Origin: Galeopsis tetrahit
Taxonomy: Eukaryota; Streptophyta; Magnoliopsida; Lamiales; Lamiaceae
NCBI GenBank assembly: GCA_963675135.1
Contig: OY776121.1
Span: 67,782,265-67,846,264 of the forward strand
Direction: 5' to 3'
Length of the DNA stretch: 64,000 nt
A model generated the notes under the pieces. The model had not been told where the DNA came from. It worked only from the letters and a program-made list of their open reading frames with translations, and did no database searches. This document shows, piece by piece, positions 22,421 to 33,195 of this stretch. Position 1 is the stretch's first letter, and each line of letters starts with the position of its first letter. The translations under genes and the position numbers were made by a program.

Positions 22421-23762
22421 TGATTCACGTGTTATGCAACACTAAAATAAACAACCGCAAGTGTACGACGTCTATCGTAGCGTGATAAGCACGAGGTCGA
22501 TCCCACAAGGAGGTTTAGCGTAAAAGTGTAGTTTGTTAACGTAGTTCTATTTAGACGTGATCGAAAGATTGAAAGTGATGAATTACTCTAAGATTACCTA
22601 CTAAAGTGTCACAAATAAGTAATAAAGAGTAATGGAAATCGATCTACTAGCATGCGAATCAATAAAACGAAAGTAAAACGAATAAAGACTCAAAGAGAGA
22701 AGGTGAGTTCCAAGGCAATTGTAACACCTAGATATCCGTTTATGAATGTTAACTCGTTTAAATGGCCATTAAGTTTATCTCAAATAGGGTGATCACACAA
22801 GAAGAATTAATTAATCTCTCGATCTAATTAACCCAAAGGAAAACACAATACAAGTTTGTATTTCTACCTCACAAATATTGTATCACCTAAACTAGCCCCA
22901 AAAATCATTCAATTCCCTCTCCGATAATTAATCCTCTCTCGAGCTCATAATAATATCGGGTTGCATGTTTGCATACGATTAATGGAATAAATCTCTCGAT
23001 CTTACCCCAATTAACAATGAATTAAGCAAATCATCATGGCCAATAACAACATGTTTTGCAATGGATAATTAAACATACAAATAAGAGACAAACACCAATT
23101 AAAACAAGAAATTAATCATAAACTTCAATCCAAATATTTACAATGCCTTAGAACCACAAATGTTCTAGCCAATCAACAACATAATCAAATTAACAAAATC
23201 AAATGAAATAACTAGATAAAAAAAAAAGAGAAATAGAAAGCTTAGTCTAATGGATGGTGTTCTCCTTGTGAGCGGATTCTCTAAACGTATGCCTCCCTCC
23301 TTCTTCTTCTTCTTCTTTTTTTCTCCCTTCAAAGTATGATTAGAGGGTTTATTTATAACTTGAAAATTAGGGCTAAAACTTCTAGAAAAAATTATTTCCA
23401 AAAATATAATTTCCTTTTCTCTCTTCAATTTCCAAATCTTCTCTCTTTCCTTTTTCTTCAAATTTCCTTTTCTTCTCTCGGTCACTGGCTTGGGGCTCAA
23501 GCTACATATTACCCCAAATTATTTCCTTGAATAAATTTGACTCGTTTTACCCACGAACTCGGTTTCTTCCTTCATTGACTTCACTAAAAATTAGGTATGT
23601 ATTTTTACCTTCCAAAATAGTCATTTTTCCTACAAAAACGACAAAACACCACCTTTCTCTTATTTTGACCAAAACATCCATAATCGACCAATAAATCAAT
23701 GAAATCACAATCAAAATGAGCTTCATATGTGCATAAAAAACGTGTAAATTCCACCCGAATCA
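22421..23762 (-). mobile_element. Solo LTR, family shared with 37817-40556
   Basis: On the minus strand it begins TGATTCGGGTGG and ends CGTGAATCA, giving TG..CA ends inside a 6-bp inverted repeat. It is flanked by the 5-bp duplication GATAT (22416-22420 and 23763-23767). There is no internal retroelement sequence on either side, so it is a solo LTR of 1342 bp left by recombination. It aligns along most of its length with the plus-strand copy at 37817, including GAGAAAGGTGGTGTTTTGT and GGGATCGACCTCGT. The lineage is not certain; long LTRs of this kind often belong to Gypsy elements. Confidence 0.88.
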
Positions 23763-23957
23763 GATATGTTCGTCACCGAGAAAGCTACCGTCGGCTTGGT
23801 CAACGCTGCCGCTGACTACCTTTTCGGCGCAGGAGAAGCACGAGTACGATAGATCCATGCCCTCCTCCTCCGCCTAATCCACAAGTACGACAAATCTATG
23901 CCCTCCTCCACCGTATAGAGCCGGCTGGTTGGAGGGAAGGCTGGTGGTGGCTGCAAG

Positions 23958-24305
23958 TAGTGCTGTTATTCGAACCGAGCCTTAACGAGACTCGGCTCAA
24001 CTCGACTCGTTAAGGCTCGATAAAGCTCGATTCGTTTAGCTTAATGAGCCGAGCTCGAGCTCGTTAAATACTCGATCTACTAACGAGTCGGCTCGAGCTT
24101 GACTTGTTAGGCTCGATAACTAAGTTTTTGTAAAAATTTCCATTAGGCTCGTTAGGCTCGGCTCGGCTCGACTCGATAGGCTCGTTAACGAGTCGAGCCG
24201 AGCTCAATTTTTAACTCGATAATGTTATCGAGCCGAGCTCGGCTCGGCTCGATAAGAGCTCGAACTTCAAATACTCGGCTCGACTTGGCTCGAATAACAG
24301 CTCTA
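23958..24305. mobile_element. Small hAT-like element rich in GGCTCGA
   Basis: The ends TAGTGCTGTTATTCGA and, on the minus strand, TAGAGCTGTTATTCGA are flanked by the exact octamer GCTGCAAG at 23950-23957 and 24306-24313. The 348-bp interior is almost wholly built from GGCTCG, GAGCTCG and CTCGTTA words on both strands, able to fold on itself. No coding capacity. Confidence 0.88.
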
Positions 24306-24579
24306 GCTGCAAGGGGCTTGCGGAGGTTGCTTCAGCTGCTTCACCTTGGCTGCCTCTATTACTATTTTGTTGTTGCTTATGGTTTATAATTTTGGAACAA
24401 ACTCTAGATTTGCTTGATAGAAATTCGGTGATGAAAGTTGCAGAAGTTGCGAAAGAACCAGAGTTCAGGTATTGGAATTACTTTTCTTTTTTCTTTCGGA
24501 TCTCCATTGATGGAGAAGAGAGAGAAAGTGATGAGAGAGAGAAAGTGGTCACCGTATTTCAATCGTCGGAGAAATGTGG

Positions 24580-24830
24580 TAACTATTATTATTGAAAAGC
24601 GGAAAATTTTGTTATTGAAAAGTGGTAACTATTATTAGTGAAAATTGGTAACTATTATTAGTGAAAAATGATAATTATTATTAGTGAAAAGTGGAAATTT
24701 TGTTACTGAAAAGTAGTAACTATTATTATTACTATTAAAAAGTGATAACTATTATAATTAGTGAAAAGTGGAAATTTTGAAAAGTGAAAATTTTGTTACT
24801 GAAAGTGGTAACTAAGGTGACAGGACTCGA
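24580..24830 (+). repeat. Degenerate minisatellite GGTAACTATTATTAGTGAAAA
   Basis: About eight imperfect copies of a 20-30 bp unit, such as GTGGTAACTATTATTAGTGA and GTGGAAATTTTGTTACTGA. Unit length is irregular. No coding sense is preserved across the units. Confidence 0.75.
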
Positions 24831-25700
24831 ACCCGCAGAAGAAAAGTGGTAACTATGGTCACTTGTACTTATACAAGACGTTTGTGACAACTTGGAGAAT
24901 GGTTACTCTGTTGTATAATTCTGTCTTTATTAATACATAGAGGTCTAACTATTCATTAGTGTGCACATGCACACTATGCATAAGAGACCAACTCTAAAAT
25001 GTGAGCCCAGCCTAGCCTAGTCCATCCCATCCTAGTCCGCTGGGTTCACATTTTTATTTATACAAATAATTATAATTAAAAATATGTAATACTAATTTAT
25101 TAACTATACATAATTCATAAATGGTCATAACCCGTATAACATTACACTATATAATAACTTCAAATAAAATTATAAATAATTCATAAGTTTAAATTTCAAA
25201 GTCAAAATAAAATAAAAATACAATAATATTTAAATATAAGGTACTATACTTATTTTAATTATCTATTTGTCTAAAGAAAAAATATTGATCGGGCCAAACA
25301 GGGTGTCCACAGGCCGGCGGACCAAATTCAGCCTAGTCCATTAAGTCCATCAAACCCATCGAGTCGGATCAAATAGGCCCAATTCTATATGAACCTCTAA
25401 TTTTAGAGCCCAGCCTATACTAAATTTTGGATTGACCGGACCGACCCATCGAATTGAGCCAAAATTACCGGCTCTACTTATAAGACTAAATTTAAAGTGC
25501 GAAATTAATAGGACTAAATAAAAAAAAGATGTAACTTATAAGATAAAAAATTGAATTTTCCCAATTATTACTACTATAAAATTAATAATCGACATTTTAA
25601 TGAATAACTAATCATATTTAAAGTTACACACTTACACACATAATGCAAAAAGTTACACGATGAAACTAATTTACATGAGACTTTGTTACCAAGAATTGTA

Positions 25701-26025
25701 CTCCCTCCATCTTTTAATAAGTGTCATTTTAATTTTTTCCAACAAATTAAGATTATAAAATGTGGTCGATATCACCCTTCATTAATTATAACTAATTTTA
25801 CGATAGAAATTTTATTTGATAACGAATGTAGTTAAGAATGTAGCTAGTATTCATAAATCAAATTAATTTTGGTATAAACAATTTTTGTGGAATTTATTAA
25901 TGAAAAATATTTATGGTAAAGGAATAAGGATAAAATAGTCAAAATTAAAGAAAAAACCATAGAATGACACCTATTTTAAAATTAGTTAAAAATCAAAAGT
26001 GACACTTATTAAAAAATGGTGGGAG
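25701..26025. mobile_element. Stowaway MITE
   Basis: CTCCCTCCATCTTTTAATAA on the left matches CTCCCACCATTTTTTAATAA on the right (minus strand), each followed by a GTGTCA or GTGTCACTTT word. TA lies at both borders. 325 bp, non-coding. Confidence 0.85.
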
Positions 26026-26027
26026 TA

Positions 26028-26664
26028 ATGTTTTTGTGTTAGCTAGCCACTTAATTTGGAACTTATATCATGATTATCAATTTGTAGCTTATATACTGCC
26101 TTCAGTTATTCTTATTAAAAATACCCTTATTAGTGTCGCATTAAAGACTTTATTATTATTTTTTTCTGTAAAAATGACTTATTATATATAAGTTGCTAAA
26201 ACATGTTACAAGTTCAAAAAATATATTCGTCCGTTTTTTTTTCACTTTTTTTTTACCAGCGGCAGCATTCAATTATGTGATTACTAGATGAATACCTCAG
26301 GAAATGTCATTACATATTAATATAGTATTTAAATAATTTAAAGAGAATTTTTTATATTTTATAATATTTATTTTAAAATTTTCATATTGTCTCTTAGTTA
26401 AATTAATTTTATTATTTATATTTTAAAAAATGTAATATTTTTATTTCAATTAATCAAAATGTGTAAATGTGAATAACAAATATGAATAATGTATTAATAA
26501 TTTATTGTATGCATGCATTATATTTATTTTAAGGAATAAAAAGGTTATAAAAAGATGTGAAATAATTTCTTTCCTAAATTCATTGATTTATTATATAATT
26601 AAAGTTAAAAATTATCCTAAAATTAGTCAATAAATTAAAATTTTAAATTAATCAATAAATTAAA
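26028..26664. other. AT-rich stretch without a gene
   Basis: Very AT-rich, with many TTAAT/ATAAAT words. I see no bordered element or reading frame before LINE sequence begins at about 26665. Confidence 0.5.
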
Positions 26665-26689
26665 TGTCAGCAGCAAATGCATAACAACA

Positions 26690-27054
26690 GAGGATAATGA
26701 AAGACTCATACCACCCTTCTCAAAGGAAGAAGTTCGAGAGGCGATCAAGGATTGCGATAGCACAAAAAGTTCGGGATCGGACGGTTTCAACTTCCGTTTC
26801 TTCAAATAATTCTGGGATTTGATTGAACCTGAATTTATGCAGTTTATAGAGGAATTTCATGCTCACGGACGTCTGGTTAGAGGCCTTAACCCGACCTTCA
26901 CCGTCCTCATACCCAAAAAAGAAATTAGTATCGAATTGAGTGACTTTAGACCAATATCCTTGGTCGGTGGATTGTATAAAATTGTTTCCAAAATCCTTGA
27001 AAAGAGATTGAGTGCAGTTCTACCCTCCATTATATCTGAGCCCAGGGTGCTTTT
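26690..27054 (+). pseudogene. LINE reverse transcriptase, first piece
   Basis: The frame reads IPPFSKEEVREAIKDC, then SGSDGFNFRFFK followed by an in-frame stop. It continues FWDLIEPEFMQF, NPTFTVLIPKKE and DFRPISLVGGLYKIVSKILE. These are conserved blocks of the N-terminal half of plant LINE reverse transcriptase. The piece stops at the left LTR of Copia 1, next to the CTTTT target duplication. Confidence 0.85.
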
Positions 27055-27225
27055 TATTAAGGAATAATTCCATGATTATCTCTACCTTCCTTGTATATAG
27101 TCATTTATTGTAAATCGTAACGGTAAATCATCATTAGTGTAAATCGTAACGTTAGCTAATCAATGTAATATAAATAGGAGTACCCTTATCAATGATAATC
27201 ATCTTTCCCATTCATCATTCTCACA
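27055..27225 (+). repeat. Left LTR of Copia 1
   Basis: 171 bp, starting TATTAAGGAATAATTCC and ending CATTCTCACA, so the 5' end is TA rather than the usual TG. It contains TAAATCGTAACGTTA-type words twice (27116-27160), a TATAAATA box at about 27170 and the sequence before the primer-binding site. It is 29 bp shorter than the right LTR because it has one repeat unit fewer. Confidence 0.9.
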
Positions 27226-28978
27226 TGGTATCAACCTTCTCTCGATCCTAAATCTTTTCTCCCTCCGCCCTCACGGCAGCCTCTGCCCTTCTCCGACGAG
27301 CCAGTCCCCCTCGTCCCCTTTCATACTCGAGCTTGTCCCCCTCGATCTATATTCCAATGGCCGATTCCTCAATCCCCATGAATGTCTTAATACATATGGT
27401 TACAGTCAAACTGACCTCCACTAATTTTCTTTTATGGAAGAAACATGTTCTTCCGATGCACCACTGTGCCGATCTGTTTGGCCATATTGATGGCACCACT
27501 GTCGCCCCTCCCACCAGAGTCAACAACGCCGTAAATCCGACCTACACCGTCTGGCGTGCTAAGGATTAGAAAGTCCTTGGCCTTCTCCTCTCCTCTCTCA
27601 CCGAGGAATCCCTCTCTGAAGTAATCGATTGTGATACTTCTCGGGATGCTTGGTTCGCCCTTGAGGCCGCCATCAGTCACTCCTCCCAATCGCGAATAAC
27701 TCAATTACGCGAGGAAATCCTTCTCCTTAAGCGTAATGACATGCCCGTTGCCGATTACGGTCGTAAATTCAAGGTCATTTGCGATCAACTTGCTGCCATT
27801 GGTAAGCCCATCGACAAATCCGATAAGTCCCACTGGTTCTAACGAGGCTTGGGGCCACACTTTGGAGGCTTTGCTGACACTCGGATGTCCATGACCCCTG
27901 TCCTGACCTTTCGGGATCTCCTGCACCAGGCCACAACCTTCGAAATCATGAACAAGACCCCTGAGCCTCCTGCTCCTCAGGCCGCTTTTGTTGCTCATGC
28001 TCGTCCTCACAATCAACCCTACCATCGATCTGGTGGTTCCTCGCAGTCTTCGTAAACTCGGGGTGGTCGGCACGGCACTGGTCGCGGCGAGCGCAGGCCT
28101 TACATTCCCTGTTGCCAAATATGTCGGGGTGAGCACTATGCTGACAAATGCCCCACTCGATATGATCGCCCCCCCGACCACATTGCTGCCTCGCCATATG
28201 CTCGTCAGCCCGATCACTCGGCACATCTAGCTCAGGCTTTTCACTTTGCCTACTTGCTAGACCCAGCCCCAACCTCTGACTGGTTTATTGATTCTGGTGC
28301 TTCGGCGCACATGACATCTCGCCCTTTCGACCTGGATTCCTGCTCGCCCTATTCTGGTAATGGTTCCGTGATTGTTGGTAATGGTTTTGCTTTGCCTATT
28401 TCACATATTGGTTCTCGTTCTATATCCAATTCAGTTCGTCTTCGTGATGTGTTGGTTGTGCCGAATATCACGAAGAATCTTTTGTCTATCAGTAAATTAA
28501 CCTCTGATCTAGCTGTTGATGTTGTTTTTTCCGACAAATCATTTCACATTCAGAAGCGGAACACCAAGGAGGTGATCGCTCGGGGCAGATGTGAGCAAGG
28601 CCTATATGTGTTGGACTCCTCGCTTCCAGCCTTTGTTTCTGTTGTTCGCTCCACCATATCCAAGGTTTCTTTCAATTTGTGGCACTTAAGATTGGGCTAT
28701 GTACCCTTTGATGTTTTGAAAAATTTACATAGGCTAGGAGCTATTTCTATTACATCTATATTACCCACTCCGGGAGTTTGCTCTTCTGTTCAGTTAGCCA
28801 AGAGCAAAAAATTATCATTTCCAGTTAATGAAAAACGAGTTTTGTCTGTCCTTAATTTGGTGCATTGTGATTTATGGGGCCCTACACCTGTTTTGTCCAC
28901 AGATGGTTATCGATATTATGCCGTGTTCGTTGATGCACTACAAGAAAACTGCAATTTAGCCGCGAAAAAATTTGTCGC

Positions 28979-29352
28979 TAATTCTAACATTTTCGTCGCT
29001 AACGTGAGTTAGCGATGAAATAATTTTGTCGCAGGATTTGTTGCTATACGCCCGTCGCTAACGTGTTTGCGACAAAAAAAATTAATTTTGTCGCAAATGT
29101 TTGCGATGAAAATTTGAGTTTCATCGCAAAATATTAGCAACGAAAATTTGATTTTTATCGCAAAATATTAGCGACGAAAATATAAGTTTCATCGCAAAAT
29201 GTTAGTGACAAAAATATGAGTTTCATCACAAAATGTTTGCGAGGAAAATCAAACATTTGTCGCAAACACGTTAGCGACGGGTGTATAACAACAAATCCCG
29301 TGACAAAATTATTTCATCGCTAACTCACATTAGCGACAAAAATATTAGAATT
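28979..29352. repeat. Long inverted repeat inside the CACTA element
   Basis: About 95 bp at 28979-29073 recur in inverted orientation at 29259-29352 with roughly nine in ten bases equal (shared words GAGTTAGCGATGAAATAATT and CGTCGCTAACGTGTTTGCGA). The arms enclose about 185 bp of further GCGA/TCGC words. A transcript would fold into a long hairpin. Confidence 0.8.
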
Positions 29353-29398
29353 TTTCTTGCTAATATTTGGCTATGATATTCGATTTACGAATTATTCT

Positions 29399-29640
29399 CT
29401 AAACCCACTTCCGTACTCGATCAACCCAACCCGCACCCACACCCGACCCACCCCAACCGAACCAATTCAATCGTTCTCTGAACCCACTTCTGCACTCGAC
29501 CCGCACCAACACTCGACCCGTCCCAACCCAACTCGTACCCAACCCACACCCGCCCCGCCCCAACCCGACCCGCACCCACATACCCCCTCCCCCATTTTAT
29601 TTAAATAAATAATTTATTTGGTCTTAGTGGGAATTGATCC
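29399..29640. repeat. C-rich ACCC-repeat and GC-rich tract in the CACTA element
   Basis: The stretch 29420-29590 is made of ACCCGCACCC, ACCCAACCC and CCGACCC words, nearly free of G on +. It is followed at 29625-29690 by a GC-rich palindromic stretch with GGGCGCCCATAGCTGGGCGC. It does not match the flanking GCGA-rich units and may be a separate insertion, but no border is visible. Confidence 0.5.
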
Positions 29641-30089
29641 CGGGTGGATGGGCGCCCATAGCTGGGCGCCTACCATTCGGGCAGACAACTCTTTTGTTCA
29701 GTTTTTAATATTAATTATATATGTATTCAATTGTTACTAATTTATTTATTTTTACTCATTTAATAATTTATTTCACATTTATTAATTGATTAATTTTTAA
29801 TTTGTAACAACTATATATGTATATATACATGTGTATATATATTGTAATTTTTAAAACAATTTCAATGGTAAAAAATCAATGTTACTTTAACAATTTAAAA
29901 AAAAAAAAAAAATTACATCCAATCTTCATTCTCCAATCTTTAATTATGTCCATCTTCATTTGCATCATCATATTTATAAATATTTTTATAAACATTCATA
30001 CTGATTTATAAGACATAAAATTTAAAGAATTATTAAACATTTAATTATATAAATCGATTTTCTTGATTTAATAAGCATAGTTGATTTAA

Positions 30090-31270
30090 TATTAGCCACG
30101 AAATATAATTATCATTGTTGTTCTTATTATTAACAACAAAATAAAATAATTTGATAAAAGTGTAGAGATAAAATATTTTAATTTTGTTGCAAATATTAAT
30201 TCCAAGAAATTAGCCACAAAAAATATATTTCATCGCAAAATAATAGCGACTAAATATAATTTTCATTGTTGTCCTAATTATTAACAACAAAATAAAAGAA
30301 TTTGTTGCTAGTTTAGAGATGAAATATTTTTATTTCATCGCAAAAAGTAATTTCAATAATTTAGCCACAAAAAAATTTATTTCATCACAAAATATTAGCG
30401 ACAAAATATAATTTTCATTGTTGTTCTGATTATTAACAACAAAATGAAGCAATACGTTGCTAGTATAGCGATGAAATATTTTAATTTCATCGCAAAAATT
30501 AATTTCAATAAATTAGCCACAAAAATTTCTATTTCATCGTAAAATATTAGTAACGAAATATAATTTTCATTGTTGTTCTGATTATTAACAACAAAATGAA
30601 GCAATTTGTTGCTAATATAACAATAAAATATATAAATTTTGTTGCAAAAATTAATTTCAAGAAATTAGCCACAAAATTTTCAATTTCATCGCAAAATATT
30701 AGCAAGAAAATATAATTGTCATTGTTGCTCTGATTATTTACAACAAAATGATGCAGTTTGTTGCTAATAAAGTGATGAAATATATAAATTTTGTTGCAAA
30801 AATTAATTTCAAGAAATTAGCCACAAAAATTTCTATTTCACCAAAAAATATTAGCAACGAAATATAATTTTTATTTTTGTTCTGATTATTAACAACAAAA
30901 TGAAGCAATTTGCTACTAATATAGCGATGAAATATATAAATTTTGTTGCAAAAATTAATTTAAAAAAATTAGCCACGAAAATTTCTATTTCATCGCAAAT
31001 ATTAGTAACGAAATATAATTTTCATAGTTTTTCTAATTATTAACAACAAAATGAAGCAAATTGTTGCTAATATAGCGATGAAATATATAAATTTTGTTGT
31101 AAAAAATAATTTCAAGGAATTAGCCACGAAAATTTCTATTTCATCGCAAAATATTAGCGACGAAATATAATTTTCATTGTTGTTTTGATTATTAACAACA
31201 AAATGAAACAATTTGTTGCTAATATAGCGATGAAATATATATATTTTGTTGCAAATATTAAATCTAACAA
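30090..31270. repeat. Tandem array of about 153-bp units in the CACTA element
   Basis: About eight units are marked by recurring ATTATTAACAACAAAATGAA, TTAGCCACAAAAATTTCTAT and ATTTTGTTGCAAAAATTAAT words, at a spacing of about 150-155 bp. Units differ by point changes. Each contains GCGATGAAAT and ATTAGCGAC motifs of the subterminal type. Confidence 0.85.
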
Positions 31271-31723
31271 TTTAGCAGCGAAAATTTATATTTCGTTGCT
31301 AAAAATTGATTTTAGCGATGAAATTTAGATTTGTCGCAAAATTTTCGTCGCTATTCCCCCCATTTCTTGTAGTGATGATTTCTCTAGATTTTCTTGGTTA
31401 TATCCTATGCGAGCTAAAAGTGAATTTCCGAGCATACTGGAGACATTCCACCCATTTTCTTGCAACCAATTCTCTACCTCTATGACAGTGTTTCCGAGTG
31501 ATGGGGAAATGGAGTTCGTCAATAATATAGTCTTCGGCTTCTTGCGAAAACATAGAGTTCTTCATAGACTGTCCTGTCCATATACTCCTGAGCAAAATGG
31601 CAGAGCTGAGCGCAAACACCGACACATCATTGAAACAGGGCTCTCTATGTTGTTCCATGGCAATCTTCCTCCTCGGTTTTGGTTTGATGCATTTTCGGCA
31701 GCTGTCTATGTCATCAATCGCCT

Positions 31724-32566
31724 ACCCTCCACCATCTTGAAAGGCACTTCTCCGTTTCAGGAGTTATTCTCTGAGCTGCCGAACTATGGGAACTTCAAAC
31801 CCTTTGGTTGCCGAGTTTACCCATTTCTCCGTGATTATGCTTCGCACAAGTTGGCACCTCGTAGTCGCCCCTGTATTTTCTTGGGTTACAACAGTGTTCA
31901 CAAAGGATTCCGATGTCTTGATCCAGATTCGAACAGAGTCTTCATCACTCGTCATGCAAAATTTGACGAGCAATGCTTTCCTTTCTCGGCATCTGCTCGC
32001 TCATCTCCCGAGCCTATGTTGGATGTCTCTGTGTTTTTGGAGCCTACTTGTTCGTCTTCCTCTGCCGAGCAATCCCCTCCAACACCGTCTGACCCTTGCT
32101 CGCTTTGCTCATCTGAGCCAGATCCAGTCATTGCTCCAACATCGTCTGACCCTCCACCATCTTGAAAGGCACTTCTCCGTTTCAGGAGTTATTCTCTGAG
32201 CTGCCGAACTATGGGAACTTCAAACCCTTTGGTGCCGAGTTTACCCATTTCTGCGTGATTATGCTTCGCACAAGTTGGCACCTCGTAGTCGCCCCTGTAT
32301 TTTCTTGGGTTACAACAGTGTTCACAAAGGATTCCGATGTCTTGATCCAGATTCGAACAGAGTCTTCATCACGCAAAATTTGACGAGCAATGCTTTCCTC
32401 TCTCGGCATCTGCTCGCTCATCTCCCGAGCCTATGTTGGATGTCTCTGTGTTTTTGGAGCCTACCTGTTCGTCTTCCTCTGCCGAGCAATCCCCTCCAAC
32501 ACCGTCTGACCCTTGCTCGCTTTTCTCATTTGAGCCAGATCCAGTCATTGCTCTGGTAGTCGCCCA
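31724..32566 (+). repeat. 425-bp tandem duplication in Copia 1
   Basis: The sequence from ACCCTCCACCATCTTGAAAG at 31724 is repeated from 32149, with a few substitutions and a short deletion near 32373. The duplicated part covers the C-terminal end of integrase (the FKPFG, YPFLRDYASHKLAPRS and FLGYNSVHKGFRCLD region) and the Ser/Pro-rich linker. The second copy is out of frame. A single G is missing from FKPFGC in the second copy. Confidence 0.9.
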
Positions 32567-32574
32567 ACCACGAC

Positions 32575-32775
32575 TAGGGGTGGGAATGGGCCAGGCTACC
32601 CGACAGAGGCCTACGGCTCGGCCTATTAAAGCTCGGCTCGGCTCGACTCGTTTAATAAACAAGCCGGGCTCAAGCTTTTTTAGAAGCCTATTTAGTTAAA
32701 TAGGCTGGGCTCAAACTTTTTTGTAAGCCTTTTAAGCCCAACAGGCCGGCCTATATAACTTCGTGCGCGCGCGCG

Positions 32776-32806
<31 letters not shown>

Positions 32807-33195
32807 GTGTGATTTTCAAATAAATGAATAAGTAAGAAAATTTAGTAATACTAGTTATATTTTTCTTTATAATAGTTGAAAAAATAGTTGAATATTTTTT
32901 TGGAACATTTGATAAATTTGCTATTACTTCAATTTCTTCATTTTGACATTTAAAGAGTTAATTTTTATAATTTGATGATAATACTGTTGTAGATTTTTTT
33001 TAAAAAAAGATACACTTAAAGATTAAGAGGCCTTTAAAAGGCTTTCGGGGCAGGCCTATTTATTAAAAAGGCTAGGCTTGAGCCTTAAAAAAAAGCCTAC
33101 GACAGGCCATGGGCCAGGCTTGAGCCTAAGAAATATATAATAGGTCAGGCTTTTTTCTTTAAAGTTTACCAAGACCTGGCCCATTCCCACCCCTA
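32575..33195. mobile_element. hAT-like element inside Copia 1
   Basis: The ends TAGGGGTGGGAATGGGCCAG match in both orientations. The flanking octamers are ACCACGAC (32567-32574) and ACCACCAC (33196-33203), alike at 7 of 8. The interior holds GGCTCGGCTCG-type and GGCCTATTTA words in inverted arrangement near the ends, and a compound microsatellite. No coding capacity. Confidence 0.85.
32763..32816. repeat. Compound microsatellite (GC)n(AC)n(AT)n
   Basis: Alternating GC, then CA, then TA dinucleotides follow one another without a break for about 50 bp. Alternating purine-pyrimidine runs of this kind can adopt Z-DNA. Confidence 0.95.

Larger units (their letters stand above)
21840..25476. mobile_element. 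Large hAT-like element hosting nested insertions
   Basis: The left end TAGAACTGGCAAAT pairs with the right end TAGAGCCGGTAATTT read on the minus strand. Both are flanked by the octamer CTTATAAG at 21832-21839 and 25477-25484. The subterminal regions carry GGGCCGACCCAT and GGTCGGTCCGG words in opposite orientation. Nothing in the interior encodes a transposase. Inside sit a solo LTR (22421-23762) and a smaller hAT (23958-24305). The ATCG-dense stretch 21950-22310 (CGATATCG, AATATCG words in both orientations) is part of the element or a further decayed insertion. The octamer is palindromic, which slightly weakens it as a duplication. Confidence 0.75.
28936..31374. mobile_element. Non-autonomous CACTA (En/Spm-type) element
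   Basis: It begins CACTACAAGAAA and ends TTTCTTGTAGTG, with the 3-bp duplication ATG on both sides (28933-28935 and 31375-31377). These are the defining ends of the CACTA superfamily. The interior has dense TTAGCGACGAAA and TTTGTCGCAAA words in both orientations, as in the subterminal binding arrays of these elements. There is no transposase frame. It splits the integrase region of Copia 1. Confidence 0.93.

Noticed and set aside
22421..23762. Helitron or unknown DNA transposon
   Set aside because: TG..CA ends, a 5-bp duplication and a second copy with another 5-bp duplication fit a solo LTR better.
24818..24842. Possible tRNA 3' half (ACAGGACTCGAACCCGCAG)
   Set aside because: Only the B-box-like stretch is present; no partner arms or A box in the right position.
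29620..29700. SINE or tRNA-like sequence with CCCGGG..GGGCGCCC palindrome
   Set aside because: A B-box-like word exists on the minus strand, but there is no A box, tail or duplication.
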